From positions 13,203,950 through 13,267,949 of the forward strand of contig NC_019872.2 in the NCBI RefSeq assembly GCF_002234675.1: a stretch of DNA of 64,000 nt, in the 5' to 3' direction. The notes under the pieces were generated by a model. That model saw nothing but the letters and a program-made list of their open reading frames with translations, ran no database searches and was not told the DNA's origin. Positions 40,801 to 50,830 of the stretch are shown one piece after another. The position numbers were made by a program, and so were the translations under genes. Positions within the stretch are counted from its first letter, which is position 1. Each line of letters begins with the position of its first letter. Source of the stretch: Oryzias latipes (lineage: Eukaryota; Chordata; Actinopteri; Beloniformes; Adrianichthyidae).

Positions 40801-41542
40801 AGATTTAAAAAGTACATTTTTATATCAATGAATAATCTTAATAAAAACATGAATAAATAGTCAGATTCACATGAAATGACATTTTACAAAATAAAACCGA
40901 AAGTAAATCAGTCGATCAAGGATTAAACTAACAAAATAAACAGAGCCAGATTTATTATTAGAACCTCCTGGTTCTCTGCTCCTTTTGACTGTTGACAAAA
41001 TTATCCCATTTGGGTTTTTTGGGTGTTATTTTTTAAATCCACCTTAGCACAGCTAAAACTGAATCTTAAGAAAGTACAAAGACCCCTGTTTCAAGAAAAT
41101 GTTTCTTATATTCTGTCTTGCAAGAAAAATAATCCTATCAAAAAAGTTTTTCCAATAGCAAAAGGTTAAGAAAACATGTCTTAGTGACTAGAATTTTATT
41201 CTTAAAATAAGAATTCTTGGTAAGACAATTTTTCTTACTCTATTGGCAGATTTCTTATTTTGTATTTAAAGAAAAAAATATTTATAATTATTTATAAGGG
41301 GCCTGTTTTTCCAAATTAATTTTAAAAATTGTTAAAGCATAGTTTCCTGTCTTTTTTAAAATGTATCTTCAGCTTTGACAGAAAATTTGCTGTATTTTTT
41401 AGATTTTCAATCTTGCACTTCAACTGTTTTTGCAGATTCCATGGCGAATTCTAGCAACAGGCAACAGCCAAACTCTCCACTTCCAATGAACCAACAGACT
41501 ACCGTAACTGAGATTGAAGAGCTGACCGCCGAGAAACGCTGA
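13048..41542 (+). CDS. cfap54: Cilia- and flagella-associated protein 54, about 56 exons, about 2,490 aa
   Basis: The exons join in consistent phase from ATG 13048 to TGA 41540-41542, about 7,476 nt. CFAP54 belongs to the C1d projection of the axonemal central apparatus and is needed for normal ciliary and sperm beating. The N-terminal third carries the family's hallmark stretches: LLVEIWKQYKHRLPTKSYQE, ALEYLLWASISVELSVPLM, YCAVCHCYYDNQAGTKAE and PWPRTSTEKLL. A fibronectin-III-like segment lies around residues 850-930 (FAPAPYDLGEQVCWYQLFGR to YVFAVAAYDSQGM). The rest is mainly helical. Human CFAP54 is about 3,100 aa, so this form is shorter; a few short exons may be missed. Uncertain joints are the exon 7 donor and the exon 31/32 junction. 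An X-box sits just upstream. Exon coordinates are given in the block entries that follow. Introns carry an L2 LINE, a hAT element and five family M copies. Confidence 0.93.
14562..14960. repeat. Possible interspersed repeat in cfap54 intron 4
   Basis: A short tandem stretch of AATCCAATCCAAA units (about 14590-14636) leads into a GC-richer 300-bp block (tcaggcccagac, gtggcaggcaagtgg) unlike the surrounding AT-rich intron. It resembles 3' parts of fish retroelements but I cannot name it. The open frame within it is not supported as coding. Confidence 0.3.
15089..15682 (-). repeat. Dispersed repeat family R2, copy 1
   Basis: Reverse-complement relative of the sequence at 19192-19980. Shared blocks include the GATATCC(C/A)TGACA / TGTTAGGGATATC segment, the GTTTGAGCGATCTTCACAAA / TGCTAAGATCGCTTAAAC segment, and a TGATGACATCAC-like end. 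It lies in cfap54 intron 4. Confidence 0.6.
16703..17035 (+). repeat. hAT-like element remnant (family R3), copy 1
   Basis: Starts AGGGGTGCATGATATGAGAA and carries AAAGTCATTTAAGTTGTACT and CATAAAAGGGCTCCATTCGA. The same blocks occur in reverse at 59722-60132. The AGGG(C/G)TGCA(C/T)GAT start is typical of a common fish hAT family, as I recall. It is located in cfap54 intron 7. Confidence 0.55.
17510..18949 (+). CDS. cfap54: cfap54 exons 9-14
   Basis: Exons are 17510-17699, 17780-17878, 17957-18069, 18177-18285, 18386-18471 and 18812-18949. The block starts PWPRTSTEKLLTSMFDSCAG and ends SQCDQKTNSYRK. All joints keep phase and use GT-AG signals; exons 9 to 13 are separated by introns of only 78-107 nt. 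Confidence 0.88.
19192..19980 (+). repeat. Dispersed repeat family R2, copy 2 (longest)
   Basis: Begins with a C-run near 19207 and ATTATGACATCACAGTAGGA, includes GGTGGCCACTTTTTTGGCAA, and ends near the GTTGCTATGGGGATAAGACC and GCCGTTAAGGCTGGGTAGAA blocks. The same end blocks recur at 57831-58245. The open frame at 19425-19721 lies inside this repeat; I do not count it as a gene. Confidence 0.6.
20069..22799 (+). CDS. cfap54: cfap54 exons 15-23 with fibronectin-III-like region
   Basis: Exons are 20069-20233, 20316-20444, 20525-20735, 20918-21051, 21721-21921, 21998-22090, 22162-22350, 22435-22553 and 22652-22799. Exon 17 is chosen from the acceptor TTAAAG|AAACTG because it alone restores phase. 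Exon 21 ends at CAG|GCAAGC, a GC donor, and the next exon (VAFKTKEYPAAKRACRELW) is in phase. Exons 19-21 encode the beta-rich segment with VCWYQLFGR and GLQPNQKYVFAVAAYDSQG, which looks like a fibronectin-III fold. Confidence 0.87.
21241..21581 (+). repeat. Family M, copy C (internally deleted)
   Basis: Both ends are present (TTTAAAGACGCATTCCGATG and AAAAGATGATCGGAGTGTGT) but the middle, about 280 bp, is missing. It lies in cfap54 intron 18. Confidence 0.75.
22907..26018 (+). CDS. cfap54: cfap54 exons 24-31
   Basis: Exons are 22907-23062, 23136-23258, 24059-24181, 24372-24480, 24695-24784, 24852-24978, 25736-25832 and 25930-26018. Exon 27 is taken to end at GGTA|GTAAGT, which gives SGNCPPALTG across the joint. 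Exons 29 and 30 join as LQFLFK-RDDMMGLSS. Exon 30 onward is lysine/arginine-rich (ELRKKLKKKLPSNMMRHVR). Confidence 0.85.
25041..25619 (-). repeat. Family M, copy D (near full length)
   Basis: Reverse copy with TCCCAGTGGTCTTTTAAGGA at its start and TCCATCGGAGTGGGCCTTTA at its end. A 118-codon open frame at 25311-25667 is an accident of the repeat. It lies in cfap54 intron 29. Confidence 0.75.
26098..28283 (+). CDS. cfap54: cfap54 exons 32-37
   Basis: Exons are 26098-26280, 26964-27124, 27198-27340, 27419-27616, 27730-27929 and 28148-28283. Exon 32 is anchored at CAATAG|AGAGCTC because the more obvious CTGCAG acceptor at 26050 is out of phase with exon 31. Exon 34 is anchored at GCACAG|TGG for the same reason. 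Key stretches are ELCTVDNLLTMMSDVVRC, SQFDPLYFSLALTGLVIKR, VLAHRGGHWTLLLCVCQ and FSAPLDDSTEVDLRWVRTL. Confidence 0.8.
26328..26924 (+). repeat. Family M, copy E (near full length)
   Basis: Forward copy from TTTAAAGACCTCTACTGTAA to AAAAGATGATCGGAGTGGGA, with the CTGCTTCATTCTGATGCATC block. It lies in cfap54 intron 32. Confidence 0.75.
28581..28835 (+). repeat. Family M, copy F (3' truncated)
   Basis: Starts TTTAAAGACCCACTGTAATG and stops after the CCATCCACTTATAG block, so roughly the first 250 bp remain. It lies in cfap54 intron 37. Confidence 0.75.
28900..30671 (+). CDS. cfap54: cfap54 exons 38-41
   Basis: Exons are 28900-29026, 29121-29276 (29115 is an alternative acceptor, adding two residues), 29346-29525 and 30584-30671. 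The block reads VTNASYFHCQLLSGWSPPE at its start and LRLLGLHEMGNLHFYAGNM at its end. Intron 41 that follows (about 3 kb) holds the L2 LINE with its nested hAT element. Confidence 0.85.
30948..32998 (+). mobile_element. L2-type LINE reverse transcriptase, 5' truncated and interrupted
   Basis: Reading from 30948, LLDLTEAFNTVDHSTLISRL is the start of the RT palm. It continues with [20 protein letters not shown] and the catalytic YADD motif (YADDSQIYLPL). After NLGVKLDSNFNC the frame jumps directly to NSLYLGLSQSSLLRLQRVQN; compared with the L2 proteins I know, about 45 residues are missing in frame. The ORF is then split at 31770 by a hAT element and resumes at about 32675 with VPRSRRKVRGDRAFAVAAPK, ending at a stop near 32839. 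The 3' end AAATAAAGTTGAGTTGAG (to about 32998) is a typical L2 tail. It lies in cfap54 intron 41. Confidence 0.88.
31770..32666. mobile_element. 897-bp non-autonomous hAT element nested in the LINE
   Basis: The ends are CAGTGTTTTTCAACC and GGTTGAAAAACACTG, perfect 15-bp inverted repeats, flanked by the 8-bp duplication TTCTAGAG at 31762-31769 and 32667-32674. Eight-base duplications are the hAT signature. The left subterminal region has about two and a half copies of a 22-bp GTGTGCCGTGG-containing unit (about 31802-31860), mirrored by AGTGTGCCG near the right end. No transposase is recognised. Confidence 0.92.
33671..36033 (+). CDS. cfap54: cfap54 exons 42-49
   Basis: Exons are 33671-33841, 33923-33989, 34060-34245, 34319-34405, 34496-34615, 35219-35266, 35642-35783 and 35891-36033. 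Exon 42 reads QAAQSCWIQAVDCSLQRSGV; exon 44 ends YFVCHWLYMTGYHIT. All joints keep phase. Intron 49 (2 kb) contains two LINE remnants and an (AT)n array. Confidence 0.87.
36062..37275 (+). mobile_element. Non-LTR retrotransposon 3' fragment (Jockey/I-like RT C-terminus)
   Basis: From about 36220 the reading is FIDDKPSWKPHRHIQTKVSK, then SLILLCFTYGIEIWGNNNKS and LLKLHDLVDFYTAQLLYRAS. This is the RT thumb and C-terminal region, clearly the same family as the minus-strand copy at 49095-50705. The 5' part (36062-36190) resembles another small repeat (GGGTCATCTAGACCCAC). The 3' UTR runs to a CAATAAATCAAACTC end. It lies in cfap54 intron 49. Confidence 0.75.
37400..37585 (+). mobile_element. 3' tip of an RTE/Rex3-like LINE
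   Basis: Translation gives PPGEVFRAFPAGQRPWGRPR followed by THWRDCLSA, the C-terminus of a very common fish LINE. The sequence ends in a GATGGATGGACGGACGG tail. Only about 180 bp remain. Confidence 0.7.
37719..37797. repeat. (AT)n microsatellite, about 79 bp
   Basis: Uninterrupted AT dinucleotides between GGGGGTA and AAGCAG. It is probably highly variable between individuals. Confidence 0.98.
38031..41542 (+). CDS. cfap54: cfap54 exons 50-56 and stop
   Basis: Exons are 38031-38185, 38261-38342, 38463-38622, 39192-39349, 40282-40428, 40515-40635 and 41436-41542. Exon 51 is anchored at TATTTAG|TTTTGATG, which keeps SFDVAVSSLVLLQTSPVTLR open. The protein ends TVTEIEELTAEKR followed by TGA. Intron 53 contains a hAT element at 39378-40060. 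Confidence 0.87.
38782..39115 (+). repeat. Family M, copy G (internally deleted)
   Basis: Starts TTAAAGACCCACTCTGATGA, keeps the GAGGGCCGAGTTGCTCTGTA and CCGCCCACAACTCAG blocks, and ends AAAAGATGATCAAAATGGGA. The middle is missing. It lies in cfap54 intron 52. Confidence 0.75.
39378..40060. mobile_element. 683-bp GC-rich hAT-like element in cfap54 intron 53
   Basis: The 8-bp duplication CTGCAATC (39370-39377 and 40061-40068) flanks ends TAGAGCCCTGC and GCAGCCCTCTA, an imperfect inverted repeat (10 of 11). The interior has many CCCGCCCGCTCCCG-type motifs near both ends, in one orientation at left and matching at right. It begins only 28 bp after the exon 53 donor. The boundaries are seen directly; hAT is inferred from duplication length and the TAGAG start. 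Confidence 0.82.
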
Positions 41543-41719
41543 CACCTCCTGTCGTGTGTCAAATTCCCCACCTAACCTGATGCTGAAGGGCTTTTAGTTC
41601 TATGGGGATTTATTTTTGGAAAGCTTTATGCGAACAACACACTGAATGATCAGTTCTGGAGATTACAGCTCTCTGCTAAAGGGCTGTTTTGATTTGCAAG
41701 GAGAATTTCAAAAAAAGTA

Positions 41720-41725
41720 AATAAA
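41720..41725 (+). terminator. Polyadenylation signal of cfap54
   Basis: AATAAA lies 178 nt after the cfap54 stop codon, on the same strand, followed by a GT/T-rich stretch. Confidence 0.6.
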
Positions 41726-41960
41726 GCTGCAGATGGTTTTCCAACAAGTAGTTCAACTGTTTTCATGTGAACTGTTCATGTTACTTATGTTTGATTCTGT
41801 TTTTTGTCTGTTTTAGTGTCTAACCTCCCAAACAAGACAAAAGACTTTAATGGAAACGAGCTAAAATTCAAATCAGGCATAAACTCTATCTGTGCAGTGG
41901 ATAAACGAAATCCATGCCTCAGATTCAAATCAATTTAAAGCTGCTTCATTGTGCAAATGC

Positions 41961-42110
41961 AGCACAGTGACAGTGGTTAACACTATCGTCTCACAGCAAG
42001 AGGGTGCTGGTTTAGATCCCAGCTATATCTGGCACTCCAGCTTCCTTCCACAGTCCAAAAACATTCCCTGTAAAAGTTGGGATAGACTCCAGCGATCCAG
42101 GGACCTCACT
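41961..42110 (+). repeat. Degenerate tRNA-derived SINE fragment
   Basis: AGTGGTTAACACTATCGTCT (A-box region) and GGTTTAGATCCC (B-box region) are followed by CTTCCTTCCACAGTCCAAAA and GGGATAGACTCCAGC. This order is that of a widespread fish SINE. The copy is mutated and partly deleted. Confidence 0.6.
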
Positions 42111-42801
42111 CAGAAGGAAGCAGCTGCAGGTTATTTTTTTATTTTTCAGAGAAAATACCCCCAAAAAACGAAGCCATAGAGCTTTGACAAAATTATATTA
42201 AAAAAAAAAGCAAAGCAATTAAATAAAAAATTACTTATTCAGGAAAGTATTGTTAGTAAGATGCAATACTGCATAACAGTTCAGTTTGTTTCTACATCAC
42301 ATCTCAGTCTTGTTAGAAAATGTTAGTTCGGTTTGCAGTTTACGACTACAGTCATAAAAAACAAACAAACAAAAACATATTTCAATATTTTTCCAATTTA
42401 ATTCATTAATCAATTAACCGATCAGTTGCTTTGTGGTCTGGGGAGTTGGGTTGACTTCTACTAAATGTGTCAAAATTCGTAGGCTATATGTAAACAACAA
42501 ATAAACTTTACCTTTAATCTGAAAATTGACTGTACCTGTAGGCTTTGTATTCCTGTGTATGAGTTTTAAAGTTGGTACAGCCAAACTGTGGGATCCTTGG
42601 CAATTATTTTATTCTAAAACATAATTTGAAAGTCATGTTTGGATCATTTCTTTAGAATTTGTTAGAACAAGAGAATACAAATGCAAAGATTGTAAAGATG
42701 ACATTTTATTTGAAAACCAAAAATAGTAAAAAATAAAAAAGACTAATTAATTACCTATGTACAGTGAATGTTACAGTAGGTGTGTTTTACAACTAAATGT
42801 G

Positions 42802-43369
42802 TTAAAGTCCCAGTCTGATCATCTTTTGATCTATTGTAAAAGTGTTCCCAGTGATCTTTTTAATTATAACTATACTGTTTTAGCCGAAGTTTAAAAAAAA
42901 ACCTGTGTTGTTTTCTAGGACTAAGTGCTGCAGAGCGGAACTTAGAAATTTGCCTCAGAGTTCTGCCCGCCCCCCTCTGCCTCCCAGTTGCTGAGAGCTC
43001 TCTGTTTACACCCTCCTGCTAGTTTGCAGCCCCTCACAACCCCAACCTAAGATTACCAGTGCAAAAAAAAAAAAAAGGCAAGCAGTGCTAGAGTTTTTCA
43101 GCAGTACAGTTTTGAACCAGATGCCAGCTACATACAAGTGGATGCATCAGAATTTGGCGGAGCAGGAAAGTGTTGGCCCGTCCATCTACGTCACAAATGA
43201 GCTCTTCTTCAAACATTTTTTTTGTCTGCTCCTAATTTTAAAAAATGTTGAATGAAGAATTCTTTAGCAATTTCATTTGTTTGTGTATGTCCTCCATAAT
43301 CCAAAAAAATTCCACAAGAGCATGTTAAAAACACACAAACACTCTTTCCATGTGAGTGGGGCTTTTACT
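42802..43369 (-). repeat. Family M, copy H (near full length)
   Basis: Reverse copy from TTAAAGTCCCAGTCTGATCA to GAGTGGGGCTTTT, about 570 bp. It ends about 460 bp before the dixdc1 ATG, so it borders the dixdc1 promoter. Confidence 0.75.
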
Positions 43370-43379
43370 CAACATAAAC

Positions 43380-43826
43380 GAGCAGCACCTTGGCAACACT
43401 CAGTAAAATATCACGGCGAGCCCAAACAAAATCCACATCCCCCATATTTTATAAGACATAAATCGTATAGAAACGTTTTACTTTATATCAGCAGCCTTGT
43501 CTTGCTGAACACTCCGGAAACCATCCGCGTGCTCGGGCATGATGTGCGGAGGTTTGAACAGTTGTCCCACCACAACACCGGAAGTCGCTTTTTGTCATTT
43601 TACACTGAAGCCGGAAGTTGTGGGTCTTCCGCAGATAGCTGACTTCACCATAAACTAACTGGCTGAGTAACGGGAACCCTAAGCGAGTCGACTACAGGAG
43701 CCGTCCGCCGCGGTGTGCCAGTGGCTCCAGCTTATCCCTCCGCGGCGGTGACGGACACGGTATCGGCCGCTGGGCTCTGTGGAAGGGTACTTGTCTGGCT
43801 CTATTTGATGGGGCTCCGGCTCAGAA
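43380..43826 (+). promoter_or_regulatory. dixdc1 promoter and 5' leader region
   Basis: The last 200 bp before the ATG are GC-rich with several CpGs (CCGTCCGCCGCGG, CCTCCGCGGCGGTGACGG), unlike the AT-rich surroundings, as expected of a CpG-type promoter. No TATA box is evident. The exact start site cannot be seen. Confidence 0.45.
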
Positions 43827-46800
43827 ATGATCGCTTCACTTTCCAGAGGAAGTGCGCTGGATGAGGTGCTGCACGGGAGCTCCAGCGAGGTAACTGGACC
43901 TAAACTCCACTCCAAACTTTTCAAATCCAATAAAGAATTGTGAATTTTCAGTGTTTATTAAGACACATGTTGTGATGCGTAAGCATGCTACATAGCATCA
44001 AAAATCAGTCCGTTAAAGTAACCTAATGTCAGTTCGACTTATGCTTCAGAACTGTTTAGTTGGTTTTTCCATCAGTGCGTTAGAAAGCAGCGTGAAAGGT
44101 CAAGTCCTCTGTTGTTTGGAAAACGTGCTTCTTCTCAGACAGGTATCCTGGACGACGAGCTGTCACGTGACAAAATGGTAACGGTGTCGTAAACCAGGAG
44201 ACGGCAGGGAATGTCAGTCAGTGTCCAGAAAAAGAGGACCAAAAGGGGGCTGCTGAGCTGTGCTCAACGCAGAACAAGCACCCTGAAACAAAGAACGCCC
44301 CCCTCACTGCTCCTGCTCCCCACATCAGAAACAAAGGCTCTGTTTGTCCGAGCATCATCAGGCTCCAGATGGGCCTAAGCCTCATTTGCGCCCCCCCTAA
44401 AATGTTCATGTGGCTCCTGATTTTACCCGCAGCACCTCAATAATCCTTGCATCCGTCAAGCGGTCCCTAAACTTCTCATGACCTCTTACTGAGCTCAGTG
44501 TTTGTCTGACCGCTCTACCTTGCAGCAACAACTGGTGGCGTATGTGTCCTGGGTGAACGCTCAGCTGAGGAAGAGACCGGGCCTGAAACCCATCAAGGAT
44601 CTGAGGCGGGATCTGCAGGATGGAGAGGTTCTGGTCCACCTTATAGAGATAGTTGGTAAATAAATTGACGCATTGACGCTAAAACACCAAAATCCTACAT
44701 TATTCTCAATACATCAAATATTCCTCCCATATTGGGGTTTTAAAGCTATAAAATTAAACTGTTTTGTTTTTTAAGTGCAAAGTATCCATGATCTGCATGT
44801 TTGCATCCACTCTAAAATTACATTTCACCAGAACCCACCATAACAAGAAAAGAAATTGCTTCTTGTTGCTGAATTTTAGCAGCAAAGCCCAAACAGAAAA
44901 TCCTGTTACTGCCTAGTGTTGGTCTCTCACAGCTGTTCCGGTCCAGCTGCCCAGCAAGCCTCACGTTTGTCTCCTTTTCCTTTCTTTTTGTATTTTGATC
45001 AGCTGGTGTGGTGCTGGATGGCGTCTTTGTTCCGCCCCAAAGCAGAGAGGAAAGCAGGAAGAATGTTGAGGAAGTCCTGCATTTCATTTCCTCCAGACAC
45101 ATACACATGCCTCACATATCTGCTAAAGGTACATTTTTGTCCCATGTGTTGAAGATGTGTTGTGCAAAAGATTGAACAGAGCCTAAAGCTGTGAGAACAC
45201 AACGGCCCAGCAAAGATTGTGTCTCTTTACTGGCTGTGACTGAAGTTCTCTGTTGATAAGGTGGGAATGAATGGATCATCTTTTTTCCAAAGCGAGGCTA
45301 AGTGGAGGATAGTAAATATATAGAACCTCTGTTCTCAAAGTTCCTGGTACACAGAAACTGATAAAGTTCTCTCTGTGTTAGCTTGGGGTTCAGAGGGGCT
45401 GTAAGCTAGTAGGAGAGAGTGTAAACGTAGAGCTCCCAGCATTGGGGACCACCCACAACTCAGAGGCAAATTTCTACTGCACTGAACTACAGCAGCTCTG
45501 CAAAAAACTATGCTCTAGACAGCGACATATTTTTTTAAATTTTGGCTAAAACTGACTAAATAATAATTAAAAATCCATTGGGAACGCTTTTAAAATGTAT
45601 CAAAAGATGATCGGGGTGGGACTTTGAATTTTTCCATGTAATGGGTGTGCACTCACAGCATTCATGTTTCAAGAGACATGTTAGGACTTGCAAATTGCAG
45701 CACCATTAAAAATGTCAATGAAAGTACACTCACTTCCAGCTATGTTCTCCTCCCTCATCTGGGATAATTACTGTGCTATTCATATTACTTTGGGTCGCCA
45801 TGGTTTTTATTTGGGTATCCTAGCACTAGGAATTTAATGTAATTGCGCTTAACCATGTTTTCATTTACCAGAACCAGCCTCATCAGAATGGACAGTAACT
45901 TTATTTATGACTTTATTTTTGTGATTTGTGATCACTACATTTGTTTTGTTTTTTACCCCCTAAGACATCAATGTCTGATCTAACAAGCAAGGTCTAATGA
46001 CTGACCTTGTGTTATTGTCATATACATGTAATAATACAGACATTTTAAAATCTTATAGTTGAATCTCTGCTGTTTTGTTTCAAGTCCCACTCTGATCATC
46101 TTTTGATCTGTTTTCAAAGTGTTCCTAGTGGTCTTTTCAATCTGATTATGCAGTTTTTAGCCTAAATCAAAAACCTGTCACTTTCTATGACATAAGTTCT
46201 GCAGAGCTGCAAGATTCAATAGAAATTCCCCTCTGAGAAGGGGGCGGGACTACTGGCACACAGCAACTCCACCCCGTTCCCCTCCCCGTTGCTGAGAGCT
46301 CGAAAAAATTTCTGTCACAATTATGTTTTTTTTATGATTTGAATAAAGAAATAATTTAAACTTCAGTTTTAAGCTTATTTTTATTTTTGATATGCCCCCT
46401 ATCATGAGAAAATACCATAACAACATGTTAAAAAACAGCAAAAACACAATTTTATCTGATTTGGTCTCTAAAGTATGTTCATTTTGGTTTGTGACAGGAG
46501 AATACCCATTTTGAACAATATACTTAGGACCCGGGATTCGACTTGGATTTTTGACTTCACCTGGATTTGCAAAAAATGACCTGTAAGGATTTCTGCTAGG
46601 AGAGAAAAAGAAAATATACTAAAATGAACCCTATCAACCTTCATCCCGGCTGCTTTTAGCCTCAAAGTTAGCAAAATGGCTTCAGTGCCACTTCACATTG
46701 TGACACTAAAATTTCAGAATATTTCCGTTGAAAACAGCCTGAAGTAATTTCCTATTTCTTGCAAATGCTTAGTCAAAATCATTAAGGAAGAGCAAAAACT

Positions 46801-49800
46801 GGAGTTTGCTCTGCCAGCTGTGATTGCTGGCTAGGATAGAAAATATGAAGAGCAGTGTTGGGCTGTGATAAATAAGGTTAAGGTTGGGCTATATTTTTTA
46901 GCCGCTAGTGCTAAAACACCTTGCAATGGTTAGTTATCCATTGACCAAGTTGCTTTTAGAGTTGGCCAACCAGCTTCCTGTTTTACCGGTTTTACCATAA
47001 TACTTTTGTGTTGACAGTAGAAGCCATTGTTTTCCTACAAATGGAAGTTGGCTCTGTCCTTCATGTATTTATTTAATGTTGTATTCTTCTGTTCTGATTT
47101 TCCCAGATGTCCTTGAAGGGAACCTGAAGTCTTTAATGAGGATCGTTCTGGCACTAGCTGCCCACTTTAAACCCTCTGCCAATCAAAGGACCGCTTCAGG
47201 AAGTGGGAGGAGCTTGACACAAGCCGGCTCTGGCCACAACCCTCATTCCGCCGTCGCATTGGCTCAAGGTGCCGCCGCTGCACTGGTATCAGCCCGGCTT
47301 GACGCATCACTTCCTGTACGGACCACACGAATTCATGGGTATGCAAATAATTTACTTTATAATCTGTTCATTCACCTTTCTCTTAGATCCCACACTTTGG
47401 AGAGATTGAGTTTCACAGCCACAGTACAATTAAATCAATGGGCAGGTGATTGAACAAAAACATGAAAACAGTTATAAAATACAATAGGTGATTGCTAAAC
47501 AGACTAAACAGACTAAGCTAAACTGGTCATCCCTGCCATTAGACCCTCCTTCTCCTAAACAAAAGAATTCTGGGGGGAAAAAGAAGAAACCTCATGGATG
47601 TCCACACAAAGGAGGGATCCTCTCCTAGGATGAACAGGCGATGTGCCAGAACTCTTCGAGAAGAATTAACTTATCAAACTCTACAACTATATGTTTGAAT
47701 AATGTAGCAGATAGGCTTTATACAGATGGAGTTGGGGGACGGCTTGAAACGAGCCAGAGGCGAGGCAAAGTCCACCGCCAAGGACAGGAGCACAGACAAG
47801 CAAACTGGAATCTGGAATCACCCCCCCAGGGGGGACAACACCTGAATCACACTGCGCCGAAAAGAGGCATGGAGAACTAAATGATAAATAAATGACTAAG
47901 AATAGAGGAGAGGAGAAGTAAATGAGAATAGAGGACAGAACCCCAGTGCAACATACTTTCCCAGCTAAACGACAAAGAAAGAATTATGTTTAAACTATTC
48001 ATTTTACATTTAGTCAGTCGGGTAATGTAATGTAAATGAAATGTGGGTTAACTGGTTAAATAAAAGCTTGGTTATCCAGCTGATCCCACTGACAGATCAT
48101 CAGCTTCTGCTCTGCACAGGTCCAAACAGGCCAAAGTTTGCTTTTGATATATTTGAGAAGCTTCCAGTCTCTGAAAAACCCAGTTTTCAAACATTTTGCA
48201 AAAATGTGAAAATATAAGTAGAAAACAAAAGGGGTTTTTTGTTTTGTTTTTAATAGATGACAAATATTCAATTAAACAAAGTTGTTGATTTGTAGAATTT
48301 GATTATGATTTGTAAATAATTCAATAAAAGCGGCATTACAGTTTTTTTTCATAGAATATTATTGTAACACTAGGAACTCAACCCAGTCTTGGATCATCTT
48401 TCAGATTATCTTTCATATTTTTCTTTTACATAAATCCTAATTTTTAACTGTATTCTTTTACGCTCACGTTTCTTAACAGATACCTGTCTAATTCAGCCTT
48501 GCTGTAAGAAACGTTTTACAATTTTAAACAAATCAGAAACAACTTTATGTATTTGAATCTTCGTTCTTTGTAAACGTAAACTTTGTGATGTAGATTTTCC
48601 CTTTAACGTCAAAGTGGAGGCTAACAGCCGGACGCTAACTTTAGCATGTCTGACTTTTGAGGACTAAAACAAAATGAAATGGTACAGCCGTCATTAAACT
48701 GGTGTTTTCTAAACATAATTATAAACTTAAATCTACTGTATCTGCAACTTCATTATCCGCGTGTGTGAAACATTTGACAATCAGTCGCTGCATATTAAGG
48801 CAGAGCAGCTTCTGGTACATGGTAAGTACTGTCTTAACAAACCCATATGCTGAGGAAGACTCCTGGTTTTGTCTGTAAATAGCAGCTTTATTTTTCTTTG
48901 AAGTTAAAGGCTCTTCTTCACTTTGCTCCCTTGCTCTTTTCTCCCCCAAAAAACATTTTTTCAGATATGTGTAATTGTTTGGTTTTTATTCATTTAATTC
49001 AATCAACACAGGTATTTTATTAGCTCTTAAGCGTTGAGCTACTAAGTCAACGCATCCACAGATGGATGTGGGGAACAGAATCTGGTAGTTTTCCAATTTA
49101 AAACCTTTTTTAAGTAAGTTACCTTTTTATTTTGGAGAGGTGAAAACAAGTGTAGAATAACAAAATAAGAAAAAAACACGACAAAAATTGTATAAAATAA
49201 GAAAATTATATATAACAAGACAAAATTATATAAACAACACAAGTCCAAAAGGGAGTGAGAAGAAGACAAATCTTATAAACTCTCACCCCCTTTACCTTAA
49301 GTCCTTACTTTCCTAACTAAACCCAGTACACCCACCATCAAAGTCCAGTGCCCTACCCAAGTGTGTATTCGGTTACAACTGCACATGTAATTCTCATTTC
49401 CAAAAAACACACAAATGAATAACAAAACGCATTTTCTAAGTATGCAGATTTACAAATGCTGATGTTCTTTATTGTTTTGTACTTGTACATATTTATCAAT
49501 AATCATATCTCTGTATTTATACTTAAATTCTTTTATGTTTGGACATTGTTTCAAGCATTTACTGGTTCTGTTCCACAACTTCACTATACAAACTGAAACA
49601 CAAAATCTTGAGAAATGAGTAATTTATTTTTTTCCCTAAAATTGTGTTTTAATAAATAACCTTTGGATATTCGTCTGTAAGAAATTGTTTTCGGCCTTGA
49701 ATATTATTAGAGCGGTACAATACTCTACTAGATCGTAAAATTTGAGTAATTTTGATTGTATGAATAATTTATTTGTGCGCTCAAGGTAATTGACTTTGTG

Positions 49801-50830
49801 TATGATTTGTATTGCTCTCTTTTGAAGTATTGAAAGTGAATGTAACGTTGTTTTATAGTTGTTCCACCAAACCTCTACACAATAAGAAAAATATGGTAAG
49901 ACCAATGCACAGTATAATATGTGGAGTGATTTGTGGTCCAGAACCAGTTTAGCTTTATTCAACACAGAAATACTTCTGGATAGTTTAGTTTGTAAGTACC
50001 TAATATGTGCTTTCCAGGTAAGTTTGTCATCAATTATGACCCCAAGAAATTTATTTTCATAAATTCTTTCAAGTTTCATCCCATTTATGTGCATGTTAAT
50101 GTTCATATTTTTTTACCATTATGGTGACCGAATAACATCATTTTTTTTTTACTTAAATCTAGTGAAAGTTTATTTACATCAAACCACAGCTTCAGTTTTT
50201 CCATCTCCTTCTTAACAATTTCTATGAGTTGCTGCAGATCATCCCCATCACAAAAAACATTCGTGTCGTCAGCAAATAAAACTAACCGTAATTTATTAGA
50301 AACCTTAAATAAATCATTTATATGTAAAATAAATATTGGTCCCAGAACCGACCCCTGAGGGACACCACAAACAATGTCCAAACATTGAGAACAAGCACCT
50401 TCAACCTTTACAAACTGCTTTCTGTTGCTCAAATAGCTTCTGATCCAGTTTAACACTAACCCCCTAATGCCAAATCCTTCCAATTTATTAATTAATATGC
50501 AGTGGTTAATCGTGTCAAAAGCTTTTTTTTAAATCAATATATACCCCGATTAAATGTTTTTTATCATCAATTGCATTTTTTATATTTTCTGTTACATTCA
50601 TCAGGGCCAGTGATGTTGATCGATTTGACCTGAACCCATACTGTCCCATACTGGCACAATTTTTTTTGTCAACAACTGTTATCCTTGTTCCCAAAATATC
50701 TTCACTTTTTCTCTGAACCGCCTTTCAGTGGCCTTGGGTCAGCTAAGGACCCCAGTGTGTGTGTCCGAGCCCTGGTTGAACAGTATGAGCGAGGAGCCTC
50801 CGATGAGCAGGACCCCCTTCAGTCCAGCAG
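43827..50830 (+). CDS. dixdc1: dixdc1 exons 1-5 (CH domain)
   Basis: Exons are 43827-43889, 44526-44655, 45003-45128, 47107-47338 and 50729-50830. Exon 1 (21 codons) matches the N-terminus of the long vertebrate isoform. Exon 4 holds the end of the CH domain and an alanine-rich [18 protein letters not shown] stretch; exon 5 reads [20 protein letters not shown]. Intron 4 contains the minus-strand LINE. Confidence 0.9.

Larger units (their letters stand above)
41543..43380. other. Intergenic region between cfap54 and dixdc1
   Basis: It contains the cfap54 3' UTR, a SINE fragment and a family M copy (both listed separately). No exon is recognised. The open frame at 41892-42179 lies over the SINE fragment. 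Confidence 0.5.
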
